A stretch of 64,000 bases of DNA from an uncultured SAR86 cluster bacterium (GCA_902509965.1 CABWZP010000001.1:1-64000); one strand, 5' to 3'. Numbered from the stretch's first letter, positions 19,579 through 29,402 are shown. A program made the numbers and translations. Notes: generated by a model from the sequence alone, not told the origin.

Positions 19579-19905
19579 ATGCATATATACATAATTCTTT
19601 TTTTTGCAATTGCATTAGAAGTTCTTGGAACAATGCTATTGCCTGCATCACAAAATTTCTCAAAACCACTTCCAACTTCAATTTTGTTAGCATCTTATGG
19701 TGCGTCTTTTTATTTTTTGGCGCTAGTATCTCAAAAACTGCCACTTGCAATCATTTATGCATCATGGGCAGGACTGGGTGTTTTCTCAGTAGCAATGCTA
19801 AGTTACCTCTTTTATAAACAAACACTTAACTGGCAGACCATTATTGGGTTGTTTTTGATTATTATCGGGGTAATCATAGTAAATTTGTATAAAACAAAAC
19901 TATGA
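19579..19905 (+). CDS. SMR family small multidrug-resistance-like transporter
   Basis: 108 aa, 4 TM, IYASWAGLGVFSVAMLSYLFYKQTLNWQTIIGLFLIIIGVIIVNL. Confidence 0.85.
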   Translation: MHIYIILFFAIALEVLGTMLLPASQNFSKPLPTSILLASYGASFYFLALVSQKLPLAIIYASWAGLGVFSVAMLSYLFYKQTLNWQTIIGLFLIIIGVIIVNLYKTKL

Positions 19906-19938
19906 AGAGATTGAATCGCAGAACATAAGCAAGAATAA

Positions 19939-20520
19939 TTATTTACTTGATTCTCTTATCATCGGAAAGGCAGGCGGAGAGTCCTCAAATTGCACCCTTC
20001 CAATTTCTACAAAACCATGTCTTTCATACAATGCTTTATTTGATTCATTAGATGCTTCTAGATATGCTCTATCTCCTTTTTCATCGATCATTTTAAGAGC
20101 TTCTTTTAGTAAAAAAGACCCTATACCTTTTCTTTGTTGTGAGGGGTCAACAGCAATAAATGGTAAATACCAGGCATCATCTGGATGGTATTTTTCAAAT
20201 TCTTCAAAAAATTTAATAACAACCTCTATTCGATCTGCAGGAATATATTCAAATGTTGATTCCAGAACGGAATTATCAAACTCAACTCCAGGAGGGTGCC
20301 AAAGAGATGAACCGAAAAGATTTTCTTCTGAGTAAACAATATTATTTTCAAAAGCTATTTTTGAATACTCTTCCATCCAAACATCGAAGCATTTAAGGTA
20401 AGAAGATGCATCAGGGAATACCCATCTTAATAAGGCATCAGATGAAAAACCTAACGTAAGAACTGACTTCACCGGCTCTAAATCTGCCGCAGGTGATTTA
20501 ACTATTGTGGGCGTATTCAT
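19939..20520 (-). CDS. GNAT family N-acetyltransferase
   Basis: VDPSQQRKGIGSFLLKEALK...YLEASNESNKALYERHGFVEIG. Confidence 0.88.
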   Translation of the reverse strand: MNTPTIVKSPAADLEPVKSVLTLGFSSDALLRWVFPDASSYLKCFDVWMEEYSKIAFENNIVYSEENLFGSSLWHPPGVEFDNSVLESTFEYIPADRIEVVIKFFEEFEKYHPDDAWYLPFIAVDPSQQRKGIGSFLLKEALKMIDEKGDRAYLEASNESNKALYERHGFVEIGRVQFEDSPPAFPMIRESSK

Positions 20521-20654
20521 AAGTATTATATTAAGCTATAAAGTTTAATAAAAATAGAAAGCTTAATCTAGTAAGTAAATTTGTAATAATTTCTAATTGT
20601 ATCCAATAAAAAGAGCGGATACATCGTTTTTAAAAATGGGATATCATTACGATA

Positions 20655-20759
20655 ATGAAAATGAAGTCAATTTTTAGTAATCCTAACAGTGAAGGTAAAG
20701 AAACCCCATTATTGCCGAAATTCGTCAACGGCGAAGCAGTTTTGTTTGCCAAAAAATAG
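20655..20759 (+). CDS. 34-aa hypothetical micro-protein
   Basis: MKMKSIFSNPNSEGKETPLLPKFVNGEAVLFAKK, isolated small ORF. Confidence 0.3.
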   Translation: MKMKSIFSNPNSEGKETPLLPKFVNGEAVLFAKK

Positions 20760-20770
20760 ATATAAGCTAA

Positions 20771-21022
20771 ATGATAAAAACTCTTCGTAAAATATTAGAT
20801 CTAAGCATCTCTTTAGCAGTAACTTTAATTGCACTGGGGCTAATTCTTTCCCCAGTCATTAGAATTAAAATATCATTTATTTTTTCTACATTATTAAATG
20901 GCTCATTGTATCAACAAGTTTTTTTATTTTTTTTGCTATGGGGTTTTTGGACTTTTCTTCAAACAACAAGGAAACTGTATAAATCAAAAGGTTTTAATTA
21001 TAGTTTTTGGAATGATTTGTAA
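20771..21022 (+). CDS. Small membrane hypothetical protein
   Basis: 83 aa, 2 TM. Confidence 0.55.
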   Translation: MIKTLRKILDLSISLAVTLIALGLILSPVIRIKISFIFSTLLNGSLYQQVFLFFLLWGFWTFLQTTRKLYKSKGFNYSFWNDL

Positions 21023-21056
21023 TAACTAAAAAGGACTAAAAACTTATTAAATTTAA

Positions 21057-21161
21057 ATGATTGAGATATTGTTTTGGAGTTTGATCGTAGTAACATGGGC
21101 AACAGTTGGCATGCATGTCATTAAAGAGTTTATAAGATTCAATAGGAGAAGTGATGATTGA
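21057..21161 (+). CDS. 34-aa single-TM micro-protein
   Basis: MIEILFWSLIVVTWATVGMHVIKEFIRFNRRSDD; overlaps start of next ORF. Confidence 0.4.
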   Translation: MIEILFWSLIVVTWATVGMHVIKEFIRFNRRSDD

Positions 21162-21564
21162 ACAAAATGAAGTAAAGTCTAGTCTATTCAGAAGAACAAT
21201 AATGTCTTTTGTGAATGGTTGGAGAAGAGTAATGGATGTGAGGTATAACCCTCTTAAGTACATACCCGATCCAAGTCTACAGACTTACTTTATGTTAGTA
21301 CTGTTCACTATATGGAGCGTCTTCTTTGGATTTTTGGCAGCAAACTACTTAGGATTCTTTAACTACAATACAGTTGCAAGTATAGTGATTCACGTTGCAA
21401 TTCTATTGCCTTTAGCATTTACCAATGCAATCTTTGTTGATGCAGAGAGAGATGGTGCTGAATGGTTAAAGGAATGGAAGGAAGAACAATCAAGATACAA
21501 ATTAGTAGTTAATAGACTTAAGACCAAGAATTTAGTTCTGTGGGACCCAAATAAAGAAGCATAA
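21154..21564 (+). CDS. Membrane hypothetical protein
   Basis: 2 TM segments; ATG 21154. Confidence 0.65.
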   Translation: MIEQNEVKSSLFRRTIMSFVNGWRRVMDVRYNPLKYIPDPSLQTYFMLVLFTIWSVFFGFLAANYLGFFNYNTVASIVIHVAILLPLAFTNAIFVDAERDGAEWLKEWKEEQSRYKLVVNRLKTKNLVLWDPNKEA

Positions 21565-21567
21565 TTC

Positions 21568-22104
21568 ATGCATCAGTTTAAAAACCTAATTGTTTTAGGC
21601 CCTTTGATATATGCAATACATCATTTTGAAGAGCATATAATTTTTAATTTTAGGGACTGGAGATTGACTTATTTTTCTGACAATAACTCTATTCCCACAG
21701 AAGCAGTTCTCATAATACTTATTTCACAATTATTAATATTTATTTTTGTACATTTAATAAAGAATAATAGAGGTAGCGCACATCTAGTCCTATTCTTTTT
21801 AATGACAACCCAGGTTGTGAATGCTTTTTTCCATGTTTTCTTTAGTTTTTATTTTAATGACTTTAGTCCAGGAGCCATAACAGCAGTAATTCTTTATCTG
21901 CCTGTTAATTATTTGATTATTAGGGCTGCCTTTCAAGAAGGGTACCTCAAAAGTTATGCAGAATTATTGATTCTCTTTCTTGCAGGAATTACCTGCTTTA
22001 CTTTTTTTGAGCTGATAGGTGCCAAGGTTCTAGGTTACGCATTGATACTGACGCCTTTTTATTACTTCTTTATCAATAAGTACGAAAAGCAGAAGGTAAC
22101 TTAA
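21568..22104 (+). CDS. HXXEE domain-containing membrane protein
   Basis: IHHFEEHIIFNFRDW (HxxEE) with multiple TM segments. Confidence 0.7.
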   Translation: MHQFKNLIVLGPLIYAIHHFEEHIIFNFRDWRLTYFSDNNSIPTEAVLIILISQLLIFIFVHLIKNNRGSAHLVLFFLMTTQVVNAFFHVFFSFYFNDFSPGAITAVILYLPVNYLIIRAAFQEGYLKSYAELLILFLAGITCFTFFELIGAKVLGYALILTPFYYFFINKYEKQKVT

Positions 22105-22110
22105 TTAATT

Positions 22111-22506
22111 CTATTCAGCCTCATTTGCTATAACAGCTTTGATTCCCTCAATAGAAACTAACATACCTTGATGGATAGCTTCAGCAAACATTTCAGGATC
22201 AATTTCAGTAGACCATTTTAGTTGGCAGCTAGATTCATTAATTTTTAATACCTGCATTGTTGCCAAGTGCTCAATTGGCATTTTTGTTTCAACTGCGGAG
22301 TATTGCAATTTCATTGATTCATTATCTAAATGTAATATTTTTTCTTTAACTGACCCCATGCCTTCCATTTCAAATATTCGACAGTCTCCCTCAAGACGAA
22401 TTTCATCTACTGTTGGGACCCAATCACACCTGCTGACGTCAGACAAAATATTCCATAAGCTCTCAGCTGAGCAATTAAAAATAGGTTCCTCTTTGAGGGT
22501 TTTCAT
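22111..22506 (-). CDS. SRPBCC (START-like) family protein
   Basis: MKTLKEEPIFNCSAESLWNILSDVSRCDWVPTVDEIRLEGD. Confidence 0.75.
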   Translation of the reverse strand: MKTLKEEPIFNCSAESLWNILSDVSRCDWVPTVDEIRLEGDCRIFEMEGMGSVKEKILHLDNESMKLQYSAVETKMPIEHLATMQVLKINESSCQLKWSTEIDPEMFAEAIHQGMLVSIEGIKAVIANEAE

Positions 22507-23280
22507 CTAAGACTTTTTAAATAGAAGGGTCATTCTGTCACTTTCACCGATTTCAAGATATTTTTCTCTGTCTTTATCTTTTAATCTTAAGCTTGGAGGC
22601 AAAGTCCAAACCCCACCAGGATGGCTAGCACTATCTTTGGGATTTGAATTTACTTCTGATCTGGCAACCAAGGTAAAGCCATGCTTTTTTGCCACCGCTA
22701 TTGCATGCTCTTCAGTGACATAGCCACTTTTCTTCATCATTTCCATTGTAGTGCCTGGCTTAGCTCTATGCTCAACCACTCCAAACAATCCGCCTGGTTT
22801 AAGCGCTTTAGAACTGTTAGCAAAGATTGCATCCATTTGAGGTCCAAGCCAGTTGTGGAGATTTCTAAATGTCAAAACAGCATCTACACTTCCAGGCTCT
22901 GCTAAGCTTGAGCTCAGGTCAACAATTTCAATATCTTTAAACAAAGGATCTTCATCAATTCTCTTTTCAAAACTTGCTCTGCTTCTTTGAAAGTAGGCTC
23001 TTTGTGAGTCTTTATCAAAGTGGGCAGCTATGAGCTGGCCTGGTTTGTGAATATAGTTAGCTAGGATTTCTGTATACCAACCTCCGCCTGGAGATAGCTC
23101 AACAACTTTCATGTTTGGCTTGATCTCAAAAAAAGTAAGAGTCTCATAAGGATGTCTTGAAGAATCTCTAGTGATGTTTTTTGGACTTCTTTGCTCACTG
23201 CTTATTGCAGCCTCAAGATTATGAGAATTTAGTGATGGTAGAAAGGACATAAGAAAAACAAATGCTATTATTTTTTTCAT
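22507..23280 (-). CDS. Secreted class I SAM-dependent methyltransferase-like protein
   Basis: Signal peptide; MKVVELSPGGGWYTEILANYI; FRNLHNWLG. Confidence 0.85.
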   Translation of the reverse strand: MKKIIAFVFLMSFLPSLNSHNLEAAISSEQRSPKNITRDSSRHPYETLTFFEIKPNMKVVELSPGGGWYTEILANYIHKPGQLIAAHFDKDSQRAYFQRSRASFEKRIDEDPLFKDIEIVDLSSSLAEPGSVDAVLTFRNLHNWLGPQMDAIFANSSKALKPGGLFGVVEHRAKPGTTMEMMKKSGYVTEEHAIAVAKKHGFTLVARSEVNSNPKDSASHPGGVWTLPPSLRLKDKDREKYLEIGESDRMTLLFKKS

Positions 23281-23426
23281 TTAAGGCGCTCCAATTTATA
23301 GTAAATTAATTATATATGTTTTTTATTTTCCAAGAGGTCGCCAACTAATTTTTGGCAAGACTAATCAATGGATTTAAAAATCCTCGCAAAAGAGTAAGTT
23401 AACTAGATTAAAGATAATAGATATTT

Positions 23427-23573
23427 CTATCGCTTTACTTGGCTAAGTGCTGCACCCAATGCAACACCCACTGCGATCCATACTGGCTCATTTGTGGCAG
23501 CAAAAATCGCTGCTCCTATCGCGGTCCCGATACCCAACATGGAACCTAAATTCTTAGATTTTTTATTTTTCAT
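23427..23573 (-). CDS. 48-aa glycine-zipper-like small membrane protein
   Basis: MKNKKSKNLGSMLGIGTAIGAAIFAATNEPVWIAVGVALGAALSQVKR*. Confidence 0.6.
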   Translation of the reverse strand: MKNKKSKNLGSMLGIGTAIGAAIFAATNEPVWIAVGVALGAALSQVKR

Positions 23574-23616
23574 TTTATATCCTTTTTTAAACTAGTTATT
23601 TTTAGTTAGTCCATCA

Positions 23617-23829
23617 TTATGGAAGTTTAAATATATCTTCTACTTTTTGCTCTAAAGTCTTTGCAATTTTTAATGCTAGAACAGTGGAGGGCACATAAAC
23701 CCCATTTTCTATTGCATTGATGCTTTTTCTTGAAACCTCTGCGCTTTCAGACAGCTCTTGTTGAGTTAGACCAGATTTTTTTCTTAGCTCTTCAAGATTA
23801 TTAAAAAGTTTTTTGTGATGTTTGCCCAA
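23617..23829 (-). CDS. XRE-family HTH regulator, short
   Basis: LRKKSGLTQQELSESAEVSRKSINAIENGVYVPSTVLALKIAKTL. Confidence 0.88.
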   Translation of the reverse strand: MGKHHKKLFNNLEELRKKSGLTQQELSESAEVSRKSINAIENGVYVPSTVLALKIAKTLEQKVEDIFKLP

Positions 23830-23838
23830 AATTAAAGC

Positions 23839-24228
23839 CTATCTTTTCTCAAAATCTTCAACCGCTTTATTGATTTCGCCGCTAGTATTTGGGTATAGAT
23901 AACCAGCAATCACCATTCCAACACCAATAGCGCTAACAAGCGCTCCAACTCCTTTAAGAATTGAGCCAAGAAAAAATACACCAAATAAAAACAAGCCTAA
24001 TCCGGTAAACATAGTTACTACACCGTTTCTTCTATAATCTAATGGCTCTTGCTTCTTTTCACCAAAAACAGCCATCAACTCTTCAATTTTTCCAGGATCA
24101 TCTAAGTTTTTTGATATTTCTAACATAGTTCTATTTTTATCTTTCTCTTGGTAATAAAGCCAGACAAAAACTGATACAGGTACGACACATCCTGCTAATA
24201 TTCCGACAATTCCGACTAAATGCTCCAT
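23839..24228 (-). CDS. DUF6249-like membrane protein
   Basis: MEHLVGIVGILAGCVVPVSVFVWLYYQEKDKNRTMLEIS; N-terminal TM plus two C-terminal TMs. Confidence 0.6.
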   Translation of the reverse strand: MEHLVGIVGILAGCVVPVSVFVWLYYQEKDKNRTMLEISKNLDDPGKIEELMAVFGEKKQEPLDYRRNGVVTMFTGLGLFLFGVFFLGSILKGVGALVSAIGVGMVIAGYLYPNTSGEINKAVEDFEKR

Positions 24229-24348
24229 AAAAAACTCCTTAAAATATTTAATTTCTTTCAAAATGTAACGCAAAGGTAACATCATTATAATAGGAAGTAA
24301 AGGTTACATATTAAGTAATTTAATGATTATATGGTTTATACTATTTAG

Positions 24349-24396
24349 ATGTGTGATTGTTGTAGTTGCTGCGAATGCGCTTGTTGCGCAAAGTAG
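24349..24396 (+). CDS. 15-aa Cys-rich micro-ORF MCDCCSCCECACCAK
   Basis: ATG to TAG, 8 of 15 codons are Cys. Confidence 0.3.
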   Translation: MCDCCSCCECACCAK

Positions 24397-24499
24397 AAAG
24401 CTAAAAAAAAATATAAACTCTGTTAGTTGCAGTTTTTGCAATAGCAGCTTGCTGTTCTAGAAATATTAATCATTTAGCACCCTTATCTAAAAGTCTTGT

Positions 24500-25333
24500 A
24501 TGAAAATTTTTTTAATATTATCGTTACTTTTTCCTTTCATAGCCTTTTCGGAAGAACCCTTATATTCAAGTGAAATTTCATATGGAAGCAATGAGAAGCA
24601 AAAAATTGATTTGTATGAAGGTTCTTCAGACAAAGTTCTAATATGGATTCATGGGGGCGGATGGCTTTTTGGAGATAAACGTTCTGAAAGATGGATTAAA
24701 AGGTTCCACAATCATTTTATAGATCATGAAAAGCTCAATGTTTACATGATTGGTTATAGGGTTGGAGAAGATACAGCCCCAAGCGCAGTCGATGATGTTA
24801 TATGCGCATATAAAAAAATTGTTGATGATGCAGTTGCAAAAAATCTTTCCGTTAAAGATATTGTGGTATCTGGTGCTAGCGCAGGCGGACATCTGGCTTT
24901 AATGGTTGGATTATCTAATGAATATAATCTTGAAACTTCTTGTAATACTTTGATAAAGCCTAAAGCAGTCATTAACCTATTTGGTATTACTGAAATTGAA
25001 AAAAATTCACAATTTCTCGATGAGGAAAAATTCTTTTCTTTTTCAAATTACATTAAGACATGGTTACCTGAAAGTTTAGCCCTTGAAGAAGCATCAGAAA
25101 AATTTTCACCTATTAATTTAGTAGGTCCAAACTCTCCACAGGTTTTAACTATTCATGGAACCAAAGATGATTGGGTGCCATATGATCAGGCTATTCTTTT
25201 AGGCAAGAAACTTAAAGCTAAGCATCAATTACTAACAATTGAAAATGGTGGCCACTATGGTTTTTCTGATGAGGAAGATCAAATTATCAGACAAAATATT
25301 GCAGAATTCTTAAGAGATACATACAAAGATTAG
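24500..25333 (+). CDS. Alpha/beta hydrolase (BD-FAE/carboxylesterase-like), secreted
   Basis: WIHGGGW, VSGASAGGHLALM, HGTKDDWVPY. Confidence 0.85.
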   Translation: MKIFLILSLLFPFIAFSEEPLYSSEISYGSNEKQKIDLYEGSSDKVLIWIHGGGWLFGDKRSERWIKRFHNHFIDHEKLNVYMIGYRVGEDTAPSAVDDVICAYKKIVDDAVAKNLSVKDIVVSGASAGGHLALMVGLSNEYNLETSCNTLIKPKAVINLFGITEIEKNSQFLDEEKFFSFSNYIKTWLPESLALEEASEKFSPINLVGPNSPQVLTIHGTKDDWVPYDQAILLGKKLKAKHQLLTIENGGHYGFSDEEDQIIRQNIAEFLRDTYKD

Positions 25334-25418
25334 CGTTGTATTTAGTAAATAATATGTAAAAATAATATTAATGACGACTAACTTTTTTAGTCTTAATATT
25401 TCAAGACAGGAGCAAAGG

Positions 25419-25787
25419 ATGAGTGACAAAGAACAAATAAAAAGCGTAGTTCAGCTATATATAGATAGCATGGATGAATCAAGTGCGGATAAAGTTAAAG
25501 AGGCATTTCACCCTAATGCGTCTGTAGTTGGCTATCTTCATGGCGACTTCATGGAAATGTCGGTAGATGACTTTGCAGGCTTTGTATCCTCTCAGCAACC
25601 ATCACCAAGTACTGTTGGAGAAAATGTAGTTTTTGAAATATTTGTTTGCGAAGTTGAAGGAACAACAGCGCTTGTTAAATTAAGAGATAAATATTTAGGA
25701 ATAACTTTTTTTGACACCCTGTCTTTTATTAAGCAAGAGGGAGAGTGGAAAATCTATAATAAGTTATTTAATGTCGAGAGCGAATAA
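25419..25787 (+). CDS. NTF2-like / lumazine-binding-like fold protein
   Basis: SDKEQIKSVVQLYIDSMDESSADKVKEAFHPNASVVGYLHGDF; ATG 25419 with AGGAG upstream. Confidence 0.75.
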   Translation: MSDKEQIKSVVQLYIDSMDESSADKVKEAFHPNASVVGYLHGDFMEMSVDDFAGFVSSQQPSPSTVGENVVFEIFVCEVEGTTALVKLRDKYLGITFFDTLSFIKQEGEWKIYNKLFNVESE

Positions 25788-25802
25788 TCATTTAGTAGAG
25801 AC

Positions 25803-26642
25803 ATGATTAGTACATTAGATCATTTAATCATTGCTGTAAAAGATCTAGATGAAGCTGAGAAAGACTACACAAAAATATTTGGTATACCTCCTGTATGGCG
25901 AGGCGAGCACAAAGAGTTAGGCACAATAAATTCAATATTTAGTTTTGAGAATACTTATTTTGAATTACTAGCTAGCAAAGGTGCTGGACTTGGAGCTGAT
26001 CTAGTAAATAGCGCTCTTAAACAAGACGGAGAAGGACTAACCGGCATAGTTCTTGGAACAGATAACATAAAAGATGCTCATGCTTCGATAAGCTCAGCAG
26101 GCTATGGAATAGGTGAAATATCAGACGGTGAGAGAAGTAATTCTGATAATGTAAACATTAGAAGGTGGCAAAATCTCTTTTTACCACCAGAACTTACTAG
26201 AGGGCTATTCTCATTTGTTATTGAACATACTGATGGCGAACTGCCTTCTTCAAACTATCAAACTTCATCTATAAGTAAATTAGACCATGTAGTGATTAAC
26301 ACCAATGATGCAGATGGCTTCATTAGCGTTTACCAAGATATTTTTAAAATAAGACTAGCTTTAGATAAAGTCATTGAGCATTGGAAAAAAAGAATGCTAT
26401 TTTTTAGGCTTAATAAAACCACCATAGAGGTTATTGAAAGCAAGGATGGTCAGCCAGCAAATGATAAATTATGGGGATTAGCCTGGGAGGTGAAGAATAT
26501 TGAAGTTGTTTATCAAAGGCTTATTGGTGTGGGTATAGATGTTTTGCCTGTGCAGAAGGGCATAAAAGAGAATACATTAGTGGCAACTATTAAATCACAT
26601 ACACATAACGTGCCCACTTTATTAATTGAGCATGTTGAATGA
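25803..26642 (+). CDS. VOC family protein (two glyoxalase-like halves)
   Basis: STLDHLIIAVKDLDEAEKDYTKIFG and SKLDHVVINTNDADGFISVYQDIFKI. Confidence 0.88.
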   Translation: MISTLDHLIIAVKDLDEAEKDYTKIFGIPPVWRGEHKELGTINSIFSFENTYFELLASKGAGLGADLVNSALKQDGEGLTGIVLGTDNIKDAHASISSAGYGIGEISDGERSNSDNVNIRRWQNLFLPPELTRGLFSFVIEHTDGELPSSNYQTSSISKLDHVVINTNDADGFISVYQDIFKIRLALDKVIEHWKKRMLFFRLNKTTIEVIESKDGQPANDKLWGLAWEVKNIEVVYQRLIGVGIDVLPVQKGIKENTLVATIKSHTHNVPTLLIEHVE

Positions 26643-26998
26643 AGAAAATTAATTTTAAATCTAAGTTTGAGAAGTTTAATGACCATTGGTCGCCCAAGCT
26701 CATTGCCGAGATGAATGACTATCAATTTAAGCTGGCAAAAATCAAACATGATTTTATATGGCATGAGCATAAAGATACAGATGAGGTTTTTATTGTTATT
26801 AGCGGAGTGATTTGGATCGAATTCAAAGACGAGACAATTCAAATCAATGCAGGCGAAATGATTGTTGTGCCTAAGGGAACCAAACATAGACCTTATGCAA
26901 TAGAAGAAGCCCAAATAATGTTAATTGAACCAAAAGGAGTTATTAATACTGGAGATATTGAGAGCGATCTGACCGCCCCCAATGACCAATGGATATAA
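26639..26998 (+). CDS. Cupin domain protein
   Basis: WHEHKDTDEVFIVISGVIWIEFKDETIQINAGEMIVVPKGTKHRPYA. Confidence 0.9.
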   Translation: MKKINFKSKFEKFNDHWSPKLIAEMNDYQFKLAKIKHDFIWHEHKDTDEVFIVISGVIWIEFKDETIQINAGEMIVVPKGTKHRPYAIEEAQIMLIEPKGVINTGDIESDLTAPNDQWI

Positions 26999-27016
26999 AA
27001 AAAGCCTTCTAAGATA

Positions 27017-27454
27017 TCAGAGCATACACCATCTATTTTGAGCAACCACTTTTGTATTTTCATTATATTTTGCTACAAAAGCATCATATTCTTTTTGTTG
27101 AGCTTTGCGCTTTAAATCTGACATTGTATCCAATCTAGATCTCCAAGATTCCCACTCCTTTAAACTTTTCCATACAACCATAGTTGATGTTCTATGAAGC
27201 TTTTCTTCAGTTCCGCCACCCTCTTTTCGCATATATTGTAATGCTGGATAAACTTTAACTTTAGCTCCCCAAGTGTCATAAAACTTTTGGTGCATTTTTG
27301 TTGCTTCAATCATCCCGTCGACGCTTCCTGCTTGAGTGAGCTCAGCAACATAATAATTTACAAATTTCCCCTTACAGCCTGAGAACTCAGAAGAAATAGA
27401 ATGATCATCAGCAAAACCAATGACAGAAAAGAACATTAAGAATAAATACCGCAT
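27017..27454 (-). CDS. Secreted hypothetical protein
   Basis: MRYLFLMFFSVIGFADD signal peptide; AGGAG upstream of ATG 27454. Confidence 0.7.
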   Translation of the reverse strand: MRYLFLMFFSVIGFADDHSISSEFSGCKGKFVNYYVAELTQAGSVDGMIEATKMHQKFYDTWGAKVKVYPALQYMRKEGGGTEEKLHRTSTMVVWKSLKEWESWRSRLDTMSDLKRKAQQKEYDAFVAKYNENTKVVAQNRWCML

Positions 27455-27568
27455 AAACAATCTCCTAAAAACATTTGTTTTATCATTTGTATGTAATAAC
27501 AAAATACAATAATAAGAATTTATATGCTATCTAAAGTAGAATATATTTTTTTAAACTTAAACCCATAA

Positions 27569-28561
27569 ATGATCATATTGTTAAAAAACATTCCTAGCTC
27601 TACTTTTTTAGCCTTAATTTTTATCGCTGCTTGTGGAGGCGGAGGTGGAGGGAGTGTGACCACGTCTGATCAACCTGATCTAATTTCTACACCAGATTCA
27701 TCAGCTCCATCATGCTCAAATTACTCTTCAATAGAAAATACTCAATATTGTTCGTTTACTAAAGATGGATTAACAAGAGAATTTTATATATATGTTCCAA
27801 GCGGCTATTCAGAAAATATTTCTCCTGTTTCTGTTTTATTTAGTCTTCACGGCGGCGGTGACTATGCTGAAACCAATATGCAGTATTCTGGTTTCAAAGA
27901 ACATGCTGACACTGACACTTTTATTCTTATTTATCCGCAAGGATCTTATTATGAAGATAAGGGAACTACAGGGTGGAATACTGAAGAAGGTGGCGTCAAT
28001 GATGTAGCTTTCATAGAAAGCATTATTGATTGGACAGGTAATAACTACAATGTTCAGTTAAATGAGGTATATGCAGCAGGATTTTCTAATGGCGGCTTTA
28101 TGGCCTATCATTTAGCCTGTTATTTAAGCGCCAAAATTGCAGCCATAGCACCGGTTGCAGGCCTTATGGGCAATTATACCTACGATACATGTAGCCCACT
28201 TCACCCAACTCCGCTAGCTCATATTCATGGCCTACAAGATGATGTTATTTCTATTAATGGGGGTGATTATCACAGACCACTTGAAGACAACGGGGATACA
28301 ACAGGCGTTATTTCATACTGGCAAGATTACAACCAATGTACAGAATTTTCTCAAGAGGCTCTCTTTGATGGTGAGGAGAATATAGGCACACTTAATAAGT
28401 GGACAAATTGTTCTAATGGTGCAGATATTAACTATTGGATTATTTCCAATCAAGGACATGAATGGAATGAAGATGACAAGGGAGGAACAGGTAGCTTTGA
28501 CACTTCTCAAACTTTATGGAATTTTTTAAAACAGTTCGACATGAACGGCGCTAAAAGTTAA
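27569..28561 (+). CDS. PHB-depolymerase/LpqC-like esterase lipoprotein
   Basis: Lipobox-like IAACGGGGGG; GFSNGGFMAYHLAC serine motif; HGLQDDVISINGG. Confidence 0.85.
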   Translation: MIILLKNIPSSTFLALIFIAACGGGGGGSVTTSDQPDLISTPDSSAPSCSNYSSIENTQYCSFTKDGLTREFYIYVPSGYSENISPVSVLFSLHGGGDYAETNMQYSGFKEHADTDTFILIYPQGSYYEDKGTTGWNTEEGGVNDVAFIESIIDWTGNNYNVQLNEVYAAGFSNGGFMAYHLACYLSAKIAAIAPVAGLMGNYTYDTCSPLHPTPLAHIHGLQDDVISINGGDYHRPLEDNGDTTGVISYWQDYNQCTEFSQEALFDGEENIGTLNKWTNCSNGADINYWIISNQGHEWNEDDKGGTGSFDTSQTLWNFLKQFDMNGAKS

Positions 28562-28923
28562 TGAGCAAAGAATTTTATAAGATTCTTACCCCAGAGGAGT
28601 GGGAAAGAGCTTCCGAAATAGGCATTATAGAAACAGACCTAGATATCAAAGATGGATTTGTTCACCTATCAACCTCTAGACAGCTGGCAGCCACATTAGC
28701 CTTTTATTTTGCTGATCAAGATAGAGTAATCTTACTGCAGCCAAATTATGAAGCTGTTAAAGATAAACTTAAATACGAAAATACAAAACCCCAAGATAGG
28801 AGACAGAGTAAATTTCCACATTTATATGACAAGCTAAAAGTAAGTCAAATAAGCAAAATGTGGTCCCTTGACAGGGGAGCCTTTAAATTGCCTGATGAGA
28901 TCTTGCTACAATTAGAAAACTAG
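28561..28923 (+). CDS. DUF952 family protein
   Basis: KILTPEEWERASEIGIIETDLDIKDGFVHLSTSRQLAATLAFYFADQD. Confidence 0.85.
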   Translation: MSKEFYKILTPEEWERASEIGIIETDLDIKDGFVHLSTSRQLAATLAFYFADQDRVILLQPNYEAVKDKLKYENTKPQDRRQSKFPHLYDKLKVSQISKMWSLDRGAFKLPDEILLQLEN

Positions 28924-28925
28924 CA

Positions 28926-29402
28926 ATGAGTACAAGAAATAATTTGAGACATTTAAAGATAATTTTCATTCTTTTGATATCCATTGCATTGAACGCTTGT
29001 ATTTCTAATACAATAATAGATGAGCAGAGCAAAGATAATTATTTTAATGTAATTAATACTCCTATTTATGTTTCCAAAGCTGAAAATATAACGCAGGAAG
29101 CATTTGAAGATGAATTGTCTTCTTGCATTTCGTCCTCAGAAAACAAAGTTAATATCTCAAACAAAGTTGGAACAGGAACTGGAGCAATTATTTTAGCCAA
29201 TGGTTTGTATGGAGTAGCAACAGCAACAGGATTCCTTGCTCCAATAATCGTAGTGGGTGGCTCTGTATTGGCTCTTGTTGGCGGTGGCGCAATTTGGGCA
29301 ACTAAAGCAACTGGAGAGAATAGGATATATTTAAATATAGAAAACTGTCTAGAAAAAAGAGGCCATGATGTCATTTTTTATAATGAAAAAAGTAATAAAT
29401 GA
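28926..29402 (+). CDS. Hypothetical lipoprotein
   Basis: LLISIALNACISN lipobox; Gly/Ala-rich hydrophobic central region. Confidence 0.65.
   Translation: MSTRNNLRHLKIIFILLISIALNACISNTIIDEQSKDNYFNVINTPIYVSKAENITQEAFEDELSSCISSSENKVNISNKVGTGTGAIILANGLYGVATATGFLAPIIVVGGSVLALVGGGAIWATKATGENRIYLNIENCLEKRGHDVIFYNEKSNK

Noticed and set aside
24410-24500. Possible small lipoprotein LLVAVFAIAACCSRNINHLAPLSKSLV
   Set aside because: Lipoprotein-like hydrophobic stretch but no usable start codon in frame after an upstream stop; may be a remnant.
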